Assembly (NCBI RefSeq): GCF_900115675.1
Contig: NZ_FOXI01000011.1
Location: 24,269 to 88,268 of the forward strand
Direction of reading: 5' to 3'
DNA length: 64,000 nt
Source: Halolamina pelagica
Lineage (GTDB): Archaea; Halobacteriota; Halobacteria; Halobacteriales; Haloferacaceae
Below, piece by piece: positions 24,573 to 34,753 of this stretch (its first letter is position 1; every line of letters begins with the position of its first letter). Under the pieces are notes generated by a model. That model worked only from the letters and a program-made list of their open reading frames with translations. It ran no database searches and had not been told where the DNA came from. Made by a program: the position numbers and the translations under genes.

Positions 24573-26260
24573 GCGACGCGGACTCCACCGGTGGGCTCGG
24601 GAGCGTCGTCGCCGGGACGCTCAGCCACGGTCGGACCATCGCGGCCGTCGACGTGCGCCGATCCCTCCGGAAGGCAGTGGACTCGAAGAGCCAGCTGATC
24701 GTGTTCGTCCTGTTCGTCGGGCTGTTCAGCCTCGGCACGGGCTACGGCTCGTATCTGTTCGGTCGCGAGGTCGGGCTCGGGGCCGAGTTGCCAGTCGACT
24801 GGTCCCTGATCGCGATCGCCCGCGGGGCCTTCGCGATCCTGGGGCTGTTCCTCACCGTCATCGTCGCCGTGCGGACGGTGGGAACCCGTGGAACGCTCGA
24901 GAACGACGTGGGGCTGCTCTCGGTCGTGCCGACGCGGGAGGCCGCCGTCGGCATGCTGCTCTCCGAGAGCGTCCTCGCCGGCAGCTACGCGGTGCCGCTG
25001 TTCGTCGCAGCCGGGGTCGGTTACGCGGCCGCGACAGGGGCCTGGGGGCTGGTACTGTCACTCCCGGTCGCGGCGGCGGTGGCCGTCGTCGCCGCTGTCG
25101 CAGTCGGCTACCCACTCGGCCTCGGCATCAGACACGTCGCCACCCGGATCGGGATCGTCGCGCGCCACCGGACGGTCCTGATCCTGCTCGCGTTCGTCGC
25201 CTATATGGCCCTGGTCACGACCGGCGCGCTCGGGGAGTTCGTCCTCCGGGTGTTCGAGCCGATGCAGCAGGCCCCCACCGGCTGGGTCGCCGACATCGCG
25301 CTGGCCGGGACGGCAGCCGTCGCGATCGACCCCGTTCGTGCGGGTGGTGCGATCCCCCTCGCAGCAGGTCTCGGCGTCGCTAGCGCCGTCGTCACGACCC
25401 GGATCGCTGACGCGCACTGGTTCGCCGACTCCGTCGTAACCGGGTCGAAAGACGACGAGTCGACGAGTGGCGACCGGTTCCGCGCGGTCGAGGACGCCAT
25501 CGCCGGTGTCGTCGGTCGCCCAACCGCGGCCGTGACGGTGCTGGCGTGGAAGCGGGCAATCCGGGCGCCGCTGAAGCTGCTGTACGTCGCCTACCCGCTG
25601 CTGTTCGTCGTCGGCTTCCTCACCGAGACCATCCAGACGGGCGAGGTGCCAGCGATCGGCGCTGGGTTCGCGCTCGTCTTCGTCGCGTGGGGCGGCGCCG
25701 TCGTGTTCACGCTCAACCCCCTCGGTGACCAGGGGGCCGCGTTACCGGCAACGGTCCTCTCCCGCATCGGCGGCCGCGAGTTCGTCGGCGCTCACCTGCT
25801 CGCGGGCGCGATCGTCGCCGTCCCGCTCGGGACGGTCATCACTGCCGTCGTCGCCGTCCTCTCGCCGCTCGGCCCCGGGTTAGTCACGGCTGTCGTCCTC
25901 GCGACGCCGGTGAGTATTCTCGTCGGCAGCGCGTTCGCTGTCGGGGTCGGCATGGCGTTCCCGCGCTACGAGGCGGTAAACATCACCCGGTCGACCAAAG
26001 CGATCGTGCCGAGCCTGCTCGCGTTCGCCGTCTTCACCGCCTACATCGTCGCGGTCGTCGCCACGGGCGCGATCGTCTCCGAACCGGTCGTCGAGACGGT
26101 CGCTGCCGGGATACTGACGTGGGTACTGCCGTTCGGTATCTCGATCGACGGCGCCGGTCTGGGCTTCGCCGCCCGCGTCGCGTTGGTGCCGTTGGGGATC
26201 GCCCCGTTCGCGTCGGCGGCCTACGCCGTTCGGCGCTTCGAACGGGTGACCGTCGACTGA
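24569..26260 (+). CDS. ABC-2-type transporter permease, haloarchaeal long form
   Basis: GTG start overlapping the ATPase stop by 4 bases. The 563-residue protein has an N-terminal cytoplasmic stretch (DVRRSLRKAVDSKSQL), then about 12-14 membrane helices arranged in two similar halves separated near residue 290 by a charged loop (GSKDDESTSGDRFRAVEDAI). VPTREAAVGMLLSESVLAGS after the second helix is a typical coupling-loop segment of such exporters. Twelve or more helices in one chain suggests that one copy forms the whole channel. The partner is the preceding ATPase; substrate unknown. Confidence 0.85.
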   Translation: MSDADSTGGLGSVVAGTLSHGRTIAAVDVRRSLRKAVDSKSQLIVFVLFVGLFSLGTGYGSYLFGREVGLGAELPVDWSLIAIARGAFAILGLFLTVIVAVRTVGTRGTLENDVGLLSVVPTREAAVGMLLSESVLAGSYAVPLFVAAGVGYAAATGAWGLVLSLPVAAAVAVVAAVAVGYPLGLGIRHVATRIGIVARHRTVLILLAFVAYMALVTTGALGEFVLRVFEPMQQAPTGWVADIALAGTAAVAIDPVRAGGAIPLAAGLGVASAVVTTRIADAHWFADSVVTGSKDDESTSGDRFRAVEDAIAGVVGRPTAAVTVLAWKRAIRAPLKLLYVAYPLLFVVGFLTETIQTGEVPAIGAGFALVFVAWGGAVVFTLNPLGDQGAALPATVLSRIGGREFVGAHLLAGAIVAVPLGTVITAVVAVLSPLGPGLVTAVVLATPVSILVGSAFAVGVGMAFPRYEAVNITRSTKAIVPSLLAFAVFTAYIVAVVATGAIVSEPVVETVAAGILTWVLPFGISIDGAGLGFAARVALVPLGIAPFASAAYAVRRFERVTVD

Positions 26261-26350
26261 GGTCGCGCTCCTCGCACTCGAGACAGCGGAAAAACGATCT
26301 CCGCCGTTCGCAACCCAGCCCCGCACCCCCGGGTAGTGGAACGTGACCCC

Positions 26351-27406
26351 TCAGTCCAGCAGTGCGTCGACGTCGGCGTGCTGGTGGAGCAGCTCCTGCA
26401 TCATCTCGACGGTCGCTTCGTCGCGCACCCGGCCCCCGTGGATCAGTGACTCGATCCGCTCGATCGTCGTGATCGTGTCCGACTGAACAGTCAACACCGG
26501 CATGCCCTGCTCCTCGGCCTCGCCGAGGATCGCCCCGGACGGTCGGTGCCCGCCCGTGAGCACGAGACAGTTGACGCCGGGGGCGTCGAGTGCCGCCGCC
26601 TGCACGTCCGCCCGGTCCCCGCCCGTGATGACGGCCGCGTCCTTCGTCCGCCGGAAGTGACTGAGCGCGCTCTCCCCGCTCATCGCCCCGACGAGGACGC
26701 GCTCGATCAGGGCGTCGGTCGCGGCGCCGGTCAGCGAGTCCGCGCCGAGTTCCGTCGTGAGGTCCGCGACCGTGACGCCGGCCATGGAGCGCTCCCACGG
26801 CAGCACGCCCAGGACGGGCACGTCGCGGGACTCGAGGAACGGCACCACGTCGGTCTCGACCTCGTCGTAGGCGGCACTGGAGACCGCGTTGAACACGACG
26901 CCGAGACAGCGCTCGCCCAGGTTCTCGGCGGCCGCGAGGAGCTGGTCGACGTCGCCGGGTTCCTGGTACCGGGCGACGAGCACCGCCTGGCTGTCCAGCA
27001 CCTCCGCGATGTCGGCGTCCGTGAGGTCGACGACGGCGCCCGTCGCGGGGTCGCCGGCGCCCTCGAGGATCATCGTGTCCTTCCCCTCGGCGAGGCCGTC
27101 GAACGCGTCACGCACGCGCTTGCGGAGCGCTGTGGTGTCCTCCTGGCCGCGGATGGCGCCCGAGATGAACGTCGGGGAGTAGACGACCGGTTCCATCTCG
27201 TGCATCGCGGCGTCCAGGTCGAGCAGGTCCCGCGCGAGCATCGGGTCGGCGTCGAGGGTCTTGCCGACGTTGCTCTGCAGGCGCGTGCCCTTCGGTTTCA
27301 TGTAGCCCACCGTCGCGCCGCGATCGGCGGCGAGGCGCGCGAGCGCGAGCGTGACGGCGGTCTTGCCGGTGCCTTCGTCTGTCGAGGTTACGAGTAGCGA
27401 GTTCAT
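26351..27406 (-). CDS. BioD-like P-loop protein with DRTGG domain
   Basis: The 351-residue protein begins MNSLLVTSTDEGTGKTAVTL, a dethiobiotin-synthetase-like P-loop. Residues about 95-200 continue the BioD fold (MILEGAGDPATGAVVDLTDA). A DRTGG domain fills about 215-320 (GGDRADVQAAALDAPGVNCL). This is the N-terminal regulatory half of large phosphotransacetylases, but the catalytic PTA domain is absent. It is coupled by an ATGA overlap to the acyl-CoA synthetase upstream, so it probably regulates or assists acetyl-CoA/acetate interconversion; the precise role in haloarchaea is not known. Confidence 0.85.
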   Translation of the reverse strand: MNSLLVTSTDEGTGKTAVTLALARLAADRGATVGYMKPKGTRLQSNVGKTLDADPMLARDLLDLDAAMHEMEPVVYSPTFISGAIRGQEDTTALRKRVRDAFDGLAEGKDTMILEGAGDPATGAVVDLTDADIAEVLDSQAVLVARYQEPGDVDQLLAAAENLGERCLGVVFNAVSSAAYDEVETDVVPFLESRDVPVLGVLPWERSMAGVTVADLTTELGADSLTGAATDALIERVLVGAMSGESALSHFRRTKDAAVITGGDRADVQAAALDAPGVNCLVLTGGHRPSGAILGEAEEQGMPVLTVQSDTITTIERIESLIHGGRVRDEATVEMMQELLHQHADVDALLD

Positions 27407-29508
27407 AGCTGGTCTGGATCGATGGTCAGTCGCACGTCGAGGGCTTGCACGCCGTCGGCGGTGGCGAGCAGGGGGTTCACGTCCAGTTCGAGGATGGCGT
27501 CGAAGTCGGTCACGAGCTGGCTCAGCCGCTGGATGGCTTCCTCGACGGCCGCCTCGTCAGCCGACGGGCGGCCGCGTGCCCCTCGGAGGAGGGGCGCCGA
27601 ATCGAGTTCGTCCACCATCTCGCCCGCCTCGCGGCCGGAGACGGGGGCGATGCGCACGCTCGTGTCCTCGAGCACCTCGACGAAGATGCCGCCGAGGCCG
27701 AACAGGAGCAGCGGGCCGAACTGCGGGTCCCGGTTCATCCCGAGGATTGTCTCCGTTCCCGCCTCGGTGTCGACCATTTCCTGCACCTGCACGCCGAGGA
27801 TGCTCGCGTCGGGCTGGTAGTTCCGGGCCCGGGTCATCAGCGTCTCGTAGGTGTCGGCGACGTCCTCCTGGGCGACGCCGACGGCGACGCCGCCGATGTC
27901 GGACTTGTGGAGGATGTCCGGGCTGACGATCTTCATCACCACGTCGCCGTCGATGTCCGCGGCCGCCGATTCGGCGGCATCGGGGTCCTCGACCAGTGCC
28001 GAGTCGGGGGTCGGCAGGCCGTACGCGTCGAGGAGGCCCATCGCCTCCACGCCGAGCCGCCTCGCGCCGCGATCGGCGGCGTCGGTGAGGATCGCGCGGG
28101 CCCGCTCCCGGTCGACATCGAACTCCGCGGGGGCCTCGTAGCTCCGCGCTTCGACGTCCTGCTGGACCGCGAGCGCGTCCAGACTGCTGACGGCCCGGGC
28201 CGGGTCGAAGTAGTTCGGGATGCCCGCCTCGCCGAGGACGTCCGCCGCGGCCTCGGCTCGCTCGCCGCCCATCAGGCACGCGACAACGGGTTTCCCGTGT
28301 TCGGCCTGTCGGTCGGCGATGACCGCGGCGAGCTCCTCGTAGTCGACGATCGCCGTGGGCGCGGAGATGACGATCGCACAGCCCACGTCGTCGTCGGCGA
28401 GCACGGTGTCGAGCGCCGTTTCGAAGCGCTCGATGTCGGCGTCGCCGATCACGTCGACCGGGTTGTAGATGTTCGCCTCCTCGGGCATCGTCTCCTCGAG
28501 CGCCGAGAGCGTGTCGTCGGTGAACGACGCCATCGAGAGCTGCGAGTCGCCGACGGCGTCGGTCGCCATCACGCCCGGGCCGCCCGCGTTCGTGACGATC
28601 CCCACCTCGTCGCTGTCCGGCATCGGGAGGCCGTCGAGTGCGCGGGCGTAGTCGAACAGCTCCTGGACGTTCTCCGCGCGGACGACGCCCGCCTGCTCGA
28701 ACGCCGCCTCGTAGGCCGCCTCGCTCCCCGCGATCGTCCCCGTGTGCGAGGACGCGGCGTCGGCGCCGGCCTCGGTCCGCCCGGACTTGACGACGACGAC
28801 GGGCGTCTCCTGGGTCACCTCCCGAGCCGTGTCGATGAACGTGCGGCCGTCCGCGACGCCCTCGAGGTAGCCAAGCACCACGTTCGTCGCCGGATCGTCC
28901 TGCCAGTGGGTGAGGAAGTCCGACTCGTCCAGGACGGCCTTGTTCCCGAGCGAGACCACGTCCTTGAACCCGATCCCCTGGTCGTTCGCCCAGTCCAGGA
29001 CGGCCGTGATGAACGCGCCGGATTGGCTCATGAACGACAGCGACCCGGGGAGCGCGTTCGACGGGCCGAACGTGGCGTTGAGCCCCTCCGGCGTCGAGAG
29101 TACCCCGAGACTGTTCGGGCCGACCAGGTTGAGGTCGTACTCCGCGGCGACAGCCCGGAGTTCCTGTTCGCGCTGTGCGCCCTCCGACCCGGTCTCGCTG
29201 AACCCGGCCGTGATCACCACGACGTTCTTCACGCCCGCCTCGCCGGCCTCCCGGACGGCGTCGACGGCGATCGGCGGCGGCACGACGACCACCGCGAGAT
29301 CGACGGGATCCGGAACCGAGGCGACGTCCGGGTAGCACGGCTGCCCGAACACGGTGTCGCGACTCGGGTTCACCGGGACCACGTCGCCCGTGAAGTCGGC
29401 GAGGTTCTGGATGATGGCGGCCCCGATCGAGCCCTCACGCTCCGTCGCGCCGATCACGGCGACGCGCTCGGGCGCGAACAGGCCACCTGTGTCTGCCTCC
29501 TCGTTCAC
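27403..29508 (-). CDS. Acetate-CoA ligase (ADP-forming), fused alpha and beta domains
   Basis: GTG start at 29508 (then NEEADTGGLFAPERVAVIGA). The 701-residue protein has the CoA-binding Rossmann domain first (AVIGATEREGSIGAAIIQNL), then the ligase domain with SHTGTIAGSEAAYEA near residue 254 (catalytic histidine) and TNAGGPGVMATDAVGD, and finally the ATP-grasp beta part from about 480 (DGDVVMKIVSPDILHKSDIG, with its second phosphohistidine region). It converts acetyl-CoA (or other acyl-CoAs), ADP and phosphate to acetate, CoA and ATP, the main acetate-forming route in haloarchaea. It is first in a two-gene operon with the DRTGG protein. Confidence 0.93.
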   Translation of the reverse strand: MNEEADTGGLFAPERVAVIGATEREGSIGAAIIQNLADFTGDVVPVNPSRDTVFGQPCYPDVASVPDPVDLAVVVVPPPIAVDAVREAGEAGVKNVVVITAGFSETGSEGAQREQELRAVAAEYDLNLVGPNSLGVLSTPEGLNATFGPSNALPGSLSFMSQSGAFITAVLDWANDQGIGFKDVVSLGNKAVLDESDFLTHWQDDPATNVVLGYLEGVADGRTFIDTAREVTQETPVVVVKSGRTEAGADAASSHTGTIAGSEAAYEAAFEQAGVVRAENVQELFDYARALDGLPMPDSDEVGIVTNAGGPGVMATDAVGDSQLSMASFTDDTLSALEETMPEEANIYNPVDVIGDADIERFETALDTVLADDDVGCAIVISAPTAIVDYEELAAVIADRQAEHGKPVVACLMGGERAEAAADVLGEAGIPNYFDPARAVSSLDALAVQQDVEARSYEAPAEFDVDRERARAILTDAADRGARRLGVEAMGLLDAYGLPTPDSALVEDPDAAESAAADIDGDVVMKIVSPDILHKSDIGGVAVGVAQEDVADTYETLMTRARNYQPDASILGVQVQEMVDTEAGTETILGMNRDPQFGPLLLFGLGGIFVEVLEDTSVRIAPVSGREAGEMVDELDSAPLLRGARGRPSADEAAVEEAIQRLSQLVTDFDAILELDVNPLLATADGVQALDVRLTIDPDQL

Positions 29509-29582
29509 GTCGATGGCGTCGCGCCGCCGGCGCTTAAAACCGACTCCGGGCTCTCACTGGCTGGGAGTCGCCGCAGGCCCCG

Positions 29583-30341
29583 TCAGACCAGCACCGACAC
29601 GGTGCTGGCCAACGCGATGGCGACGAGCACGCTGGAGAGCGTGCCGACGAGGAAGTACTCCGCGAACGCCTGTTGCTTGAGCTCCTCGAACCGCGCGATC
29701 GACTTCGCCGCCACGACGAGTCCGACCGACCCCCACAGGCCAGCCACGCCGAGGAAGAGGATGACCCAACGCTCCAAGCTCCCGATGAGCGATCCAGCTT
29801 CGAGTTCGTCCTCCGAGTTGGGCGCGGGGTCCGGATCCGGGAGCACGCCCCGGACGATGGCGTTCCCGCCGTCGTGGGCGAACACGAACGCCGCGAGGTA
29901 CACCGCCCCGGTGGTCACCTGGGCCCAGGGGAGTGCGGCCAGCCCACCGACGCCGGCCAGCACCGGCGTGAGCGTCCACGCCGCTGGCTCGACCAGGGTC
30001 CACGCACCGAGAATGACGAGCAGATGGGCCAGTTGATCGGCGAGGAACAGCTGGGCCGAACTCCCTCTCCGCTGTCGGATGCGGGCCGAGACGGCGTCGA
30101 TGGGGAAGTGCACGACGCCGATCGCGACCACAGTGAGCGCTGACTCGGCGGTCAACAGGGGGAGGAAGGCGACCACGTGGGCGACGAAGACGATGCCAAC
30201 GTGGGTGAGCAGCGGCCGGATTCGGTGCTTGGCCGCCGCGAGTTCGTCCGTCTGGAACGCGAAGTCGCCGAGGACGTGCCCGAGCAGGAGCAGCGAGAGG
30301 GCAGTTCCAGCGGGGCCGAGCCCGGTCAGCCACCCGCTCAT
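29583..30341 (-). CDS. DUF3307 family membrane protein
   Basis: The 252-residue protein begins MSGWLTGLGPAGTALSLLLL and continues HVLGDFAFQTDELAAAKHRI, the DUF3307 signature (GHxLGDFxxQ near the N-terminus). HVVAFLPLLTAE and GVVHFPIDAVSARIRQRR carry the second conserved His/Asp set. Six or seven membrane helices are seen; the end is a hydrophobic helix without anchor motif. Function is unknown. It overlaps the SatD-like gene by 4 bases, an arrangement also seen in bacteria, so the two probably act together. Confidence 0.85.
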   Translation of the reverse strand: MSGWLTGLGPAGTALSLLLLGHVLGDFAFQTDELAAAKHRIRPLLTHVGIVFVAHVVAFLPLLTAESALTVVAIGVVHFPIDAVSARIRQRRGSSAQLFLADQLAHLLVILGAWTLVEPAAWTLTPVLAGVGGLAALPWAQVTTGAVYLAAFVFAHDGGNAIVRGVLPDPDPAPNSEDELEAGSLIGSLERWVILFLGVAGLWGSVGLVVAAKSIARFEELKQQAFAEYFLVGTLSSVLVAIALASTVSVLV

Positions 30342-31003
30342 CGTGACTCACCTCCGGGTCGGGTTGCCTCTAACAGCTCGCCCAGCGAGGCCTCGGCGGT
30401 GCGGACCTCGTGAACGTGCCCGGCGCTGAGTGACTCGCTGACGGTCGACTTCGCGACGTCGTACCGCTTGGCGACGCCCTTCTGGGTCCCCTCCTCGGCG
30501 AGGGCCCGGGCGAACTGGGCCTGCCGGTCCGTCCAGTCCTCACGGAGGCACTGGACCACGTCGAACATCGCGTTGGCGTGACTGTCGCGGGCGCTCGACC
30601 AGCCGCCGACGCGGACCCACGCCTCCTCCGCCTCGGCGTCGTTGATCGCCGCGCGGGCTCGGTGGAAGCACGGGCCGTCCATCCCGATCGCCTGCTCCGG
30701 GTTGAGCTGCGTGTCCAGTTCGCCCAGCCCGATCCCGAACCGGAGCTTGGCCGGGTGGAACCGGTCGCTGACCGAGACCACCGCGTCGACGGCGACGGCC
30801 GCGTCCGTCAGGAGGACTTGGAACTCGTCGCCCGTCGTGACCGTAAAGCGTGAGGCGATCGCCCGCTCCGGGAGGTCGTGGTTGAGGTCGTTCACGACCT
30901 GTTTGAACTCCTGCTGTGCCTCGCTCCGGTCGGTCAACTCCCGGGAGCCGCGGATGTCGCCGATGACGGCCACGTACTCGGTGTCGTCGGGGTTCTCGGT
31001 CAT
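30338..31003 (-). CDS. SatD-family regulator with C-terminal HTH
   Basis: The start at 31003 gives MTENPDDTEYVAVIGDIRGS; the upstream extension is basic and unlikely. The 221-residue protein has a SatD domain related to nucleotidyl-cyclase folds (AVIGDIRGSRELTDRSEAQQ, RFTVTTGDEFQVLLTDAAVA, LRFGIGLGELDT) followed by a helix-turn-helix at about residues 175-205 (KGVAKRYDVAKSTVSESLSA). Whether it makes or senses a nucleotide is not known. It is the first gene of the pair with DUF3307. Confidence 0.83.
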   Translation of the reverse strand: MTENPDDTEYVAVIGDIRGSRELTDRSEAQQEFKQVVNDLNHDLPERAIASRFTVTTGDEFQVLLTDAAVAVDAVVSVSDRFHPAKLRFGIGLGELDTQLNPEQAIGMDGPCFHRARAAINDAEAEEAWVRVGGWSSARDSHANAMFDVVQCLREDWTDRQAQFARALAEEGTQKGVAKRYDVAKSTVSESLSAGHVHEVRTAEASLGELLEATRPGGESR

Positions 31004-31226
31004 GTGTTCGCCCCGGGTGCCGAACTGGGGTTGAGTTCGGTGTTTTCGGCGAACCAGCATCAAGATTGTGGCCGCGAGCGAGTTCGGCTACGAGGGCGAA
31101 CATGGTCCGAGTTCGTCGGAGATGACGAACTACTCACAGCCACGACGTGAGACGCAGTGTCGCCTGGGAGTTGCCGAGCGGCAGTTGCCTCCCCCTTGAA
31201 GCACTCCCGGTGTCAATTGCTTGCTA

Positions 31227-33377
31227 ATGGCTGATGATTCCCACGGAAAGGCCGACGGGGCTGACCACAAACATCACGGCGAGGCCGCGGGGAGTGACGA
31301 CGGCGACGACGAGGGAGACAACGGACACGGCAGTCACGACGGTCACGATGACCACGGCGGCATGCACGAAGGCCACGAGCAGATGTTTCGGCGGCGCTTT
31401 TTCGTCTCGGCGGTCCTGTCCATCCCCGTCCTCCTGTACAGCGAAACGCTGCAGGAATGGTTCGGCTTCTCCGTCCCCGCGTTCCCGGGGAGCGAATGGA
31501 TCAACCCGGTGTTCGCCGTCGTCGTCTTCGCGTACGGTGGGGTCCCGTTCCTCCGGATGGCGGTGCCGGAACTGAAAGACCGGGCACCGGGGATGATGAC
31601 GCTGATCTCGATGGCCATCTCGGTCGCGTTCGTCTACAGCCTCGCGACCGTGGTCTTCCCCGAACAGTCGGCGTTCTTCTGGGAGCTCGTGACGCTGATC
31701 GACATCATGCTGCTCGGCCACTGGGTCGAGATGCGGTCCGTGCGCCGTGCCTCGAGCGCCGTCGACGAGTTGGCGAAGCTGATGCCCGACACCGCCGAGC
31801 GGATCACTGACGATGGAGAGACCGAGGAGGTTCCTGTCAGTGAACTCGCCGAGGGCGACCTCGTGCTCGTCCGGCCGGGCGCGAGTGTCCCTGCTGACGG
31901 GATCGTCGAGGAGGGTGATTCGGCCGTCGAAGAGTCGATGATCACGGGGGAGTCGAAACCGGTCTCGAAGGAGCCCGGCGACGAGGTCATCGGTGGGACG
32001 ATCAACGGCGACGGCAGTCTTCGCGTCCGCGTCGGTGCGACGGGCGAGGAGACGACGCTGGCGGGCATCATGCGGCTCGTCGAGGAAGCCCAGCAGAGCA
32101 AGTCCCAAACGCAGGTGCTGGCCGACAGAGCGGCTGGCTGGCTGTTCTACGTGGCCGTCGGGGCGGCAGTCGTGACAGCTATCGCGTGGACGCTCGTGGT
32201 CTCGTTCAACGCGACGGTCATCGAGCGCGTCGTCACGGTGCTCGTCATCGCCTGCCCGCACGCGCTCGGGCTCGCGATCCCGCTCGTGGTCGCGATCAAC
32301 ACGTCACTCGCGGCGCAGAACGGGATGCTCGTTCGCGACCGGATCGCGATGGAGGAGGCACGGAACCTGGACGCCATCATCTTCGACAAGACGGGGACGC
32401 TCACCGAGGGCGAACACGGCGTCGTCGACATGGCGACCGTCGACGGCGTCGACGCCGAGGACGCACTCGCGCTCGCGGCAGCCGTCGAGAGCGACTCCGA
32501 GCACATGATCGCGCGAGCCATCCGCGAGGCCGCCGACGAGCGGGGCCTCACCCCGCCTGACGCGTCCGGGTTCGAGGCGATCAAAGGCCGGGGCGTCCGC
32601 GCGACCGTCGAGGGGGACGAGGTGTACGTCGGCGGGCCGAACCTGTTGACCCAACTCGATAGTGCGGTCCCCGACCACCTCCAGCGGTTCGCCGACGAAG
32701 CCGGGCAGAACGCACAGACGGTGGTGTATCTCGTTCGTGAGGGGGAGTTGGTTGCTGCGTTCGCGATGGCCGACGTGATCCGCGAGGAGAGCTTCCGCGT
32801 CGTCGACGCCCTCCACGATCTGGGTATCGAGGTCGCGATGCTGACCGGTGACTCCCAGGACGTCGCCACCGCCGTCGCCGACGAACTGGGCATCGACACG
32901 GTGTTCGCGGAGGTGCTCCCCGAGGACAAGGACGAGAAAGTGCAGGAACTCCAGGATCAGGGGAAGCTCGTGGGGATGGTCGGCGACGGCGTCAACGACG
33001 CGCCGGCGTTAACGCGGGCCGATGTCGGTATCGCGATCGGGAGTGGGACTGACGTCGCGGTCCAGTCGGCCGACGTGATCCTCGTCCAGAACAACCCGCT
33101 GGACGTGGTTCGACTCGTCAAACTGAGCACGGCGAGCTACCGGAAGATGCAGGAGAACATCGTCTGGGCGGCCGGCTACAACGTGTTCGCCCTCCCGCTT
33201 GCAGCGGGCGTGTTGGCCCCGATCGGGGTTCTGCTGTCACCGGCTGTGGGGGCGCTGCTGATGTCGATGAGTACGGTGATCGTCGCGATCAACGCGCAAC
33301 TGCTTCGCCGGGTGGATCTTTCAGTCCTCGAGACCGCAGCGGGCGCATCATCGACGGCGGCCCACGCTGTGGACTGA
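31227..33377 (+). CDS. Copper-exporting P1B-type ATPase (CopB-like)
   Basis: The ATG at 31227 ([20 protein letters not shown]) starts a His/Asp/Gly-rich metal-binding tail of about 50 residues in place of a CxxC domain. Eight membrane helices follow. Motifs: [13 protein letters not shown], the transmembrane metal site [10 protein letters not shown] near residue 341, phosphorylation site [12 protein letters not shown] near 386, and [23 protein letters not shown] rather than CPC together with the His-rich N-terminus marks the CopB subgroup, which exports Cu(II) (and perhaps Ag or Cu(I)) from the cytoplasm. It is monocistronic; no copper chaperone or regulator gene is adjacent. 716 residues. Confidence 0.93.
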   Translation: MADDSHGKADGADHKHHGEAAGSDDGDDEGDNGHGSHDGHDDHGGMHEGHEQMFRRRFFVSAVLSIPVLLYSETLQEWFGFSVPAFPGSEWINPVFAVVVFAYGGVPFLRMAVPELKDRAPGMMTLISMAISVAFVYSLATVVFPEQSAFFWELVTLIDIMLLGHWVEMRSVRRASSAVDELAKLMPDTAERITDDGETEEVPVSELAEGDLVLVRPGASVPADGIVEEGDSAVEESMITGESKPVSKEPGDEVIGGTINGDGSLRVRVGATGEETTLAGIMRLVEEAQQSKSQTQVLADRAAGWLFYVAVGAAVVTAIAWTLVVSFNATVIERVVTVLVIACPHALGLAIPLVVAINTSLAAQNGMLVRDRIAMEEARNLDAIIFDKTGTLTEGEHGVVDMATVDGVDAEDALALAAAVESDSEHMIARAIREAADERGLTPPDASGFEAIKGRGVRATVEGDEVYVGGPNLLTQLDSAVPDHLQRFADEAGQNAQTVVYLVREGELVAAFAMADVIREESFRVVDALHDLGIEVAMLTGDSQDVATAVADELGIDTVFAEVLPEDKDEKVQELQDQGKLVGMVGDGVNDAPALTRADVGIAIGSGTDVAVQSADVILVQNNPLDVVRLVKLSTASYRKMQENIVWAAGYNVFALPLAAGVLAPIGVLLSPAVGALLMSMSTVIVAINAQLLRRVDLSVLETAAGASSTAAHAVD

Positions 33378-33525
33378 TCGACAGCTGGTGGCCGTTTCGG
33401 CTGTCGTCGATTCACAACGGACCGGCCAAGTGGACGCTTGCGACCCCGATTGCGTTGACTACCGAGACGATCCTGGCGATAGTCCACCGTCGGGAGGCCA
33501 AGCGATCCCAAGGGGGACAAGATAG

Positions 33526-34416
33526 ATGCCGGAGCGCGACACCAGATCCGGTATGCCCTCCAGCCGACGTGTCGCACGCAGTCTGTTGGTCGGCCTCCTC
33601 CACGCGGCCGTACTCGTGGCTGTCGCCCTCGATCTCGGCTACGCAGTCGGTCCGGCGGAGTACACCGCGGTTGGCTTGCTGTGGCGCTATGGTGGACTCG
33701 TGGTCGTCGCCGCCCTGCCGGTATGGCTCGCGCTTCGCTTCCGGCTCGTCGTTCCGCTGCTGGCACTCGTAGTCACGACCGGCTACGTCCTCGGAATGGA
33801 GCTCACGCCACCCGGGCCGACGTTCCGCGACGTCGCCGAACTCGAACGCCTCGACGAACCGACCGGCATCATGGTCGTCGAGAACGGGCTGTACATCGTG
33901 CGCTACATGGTGAACGCCTCGGTCTGGCTCGTCGGGTTCCTGTTCGCCGGGCTGGTCGAAGCCGTCAGTCGGACCGACTGGCGACGGCTGCCCGCCGCCC
34001 TTGCCTTGCCGGACTGGCTCTCCCCACCCGTCTCTCGACGGCAGGCCGCGGGTGTCGCCGCCGTGGGTGGGCTACTCCACCTCGTCGTGATGGTGTGGTT
34101 CGCTCGGCGACTCGGTGTGACTATGACGGGTGGCTACGAGTGGGTGCTCTATACAGTCAGTACGCTCGGGATGTGGCTTCTCGCGGCGGTGCCACTCTAC
34201 CTGCTCGTCCGGTACCGATTAGTCGTGCCCGCGACGCTGCTCACCGGCTTCATCTTCCTCGACGTTCGATCGGAGTTTGCTGCGAGCGTCGATGGCGCCC
34301 ACGCACTCTACTTCGGTGCGTGGTTCCTCTTTCTCGCGATCGTCCTTGTCGGGGGTGTGGTGGAGTATGGACTGCGTCGGCTCGATCTCGTGGGTCGCAT
34401 TACGGAGCGTCGGTGA
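33526..34416 (+). CDS. Internally duplicated membrane protein, unknown function
   Basis: The first ATG (33526) gives 296 residues; an ATG at 33553 is equally plausible. Seven or eight hydrophobic segments form two similar halves. VWLALRFRLVVPLLALVV in the first half corresponds to LYLLVRYRLVVPATLLTG in the second; GLLHAAVLVAVALDLG corresponds to GLLHLVVMVWFARRLG. No catalytic or transport motif is seen. The gene follows the copper ATPase by 148 bases with no overlap, so a functional link is not shown. Confidence 0.75.
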   Translation: MPERDTRSGMPSSRRVARSLLVGLLHAAVLVAVALDLGYAVGPAEYTAVGLLWRYGGLVVVAALPVWLALRFRLVVPLLALVVTTGYVLGMELTPPGPTFRDVAELERLDEPTGIMVVENGLYIVRYMVNASVWLVGFLFAGLVEAVSRTDWRRLPAALALPDWLSPPVSRRQAAGVAAVGGLLHLVVMVWFARRLGVTMTGGYEWVLYTVSTLGMWLLAAVPLYLLVRYRLVVPATLLTGFIFLDVRSEFAASVDGAHALYFGAWFLFLAIVLVGGVVEYGLRRLDLVGRITERR

Positions 34417-34753
34417 CTCGTCGCGCGGTTTGTAGACTCTTGGACGCCTCTTGATTTCTGCAGACTCACCGACTCTGGGTCATCTGGACTGCCTGACGGG
34501 ACGAAACGCGCCAGTTCGGAGTTTCGGACGCTGTCCAGAAGTGATCGATTTCGGTGTGGGGCCAGCTAGGAACCGTTTGTCGCGTTCCAGCCGGTAAGCG
34601 GTCGGACCCGATAGCGGTGCTGAACCGCCGGCTCAGGCACCGCTTGAACCGACCCCAATCTCGCCATGAGTTCTCACAAGCGACCCAATACTACCCATAG
34701 GCATTCACACATGATCCACTAACGATGCTACGTCGACGGCGGTGGTCTGGCGG
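34417..34753. other. Non-coding gap before the giant PKD protein
   Basis: This 337-base stretch has no credible open frame, RNA gene or clear repeat. It probably holds the promoter of the PKD gene, but no strong TATA element at the usual distance is evident. Confidence 0.5.

Noticed and set aside
27445..30036. An 863-codon forward open frame opposite the acyl-CoA synthetase
   Set aside because: It mirrors the real leftward genes and shows no protein family features.
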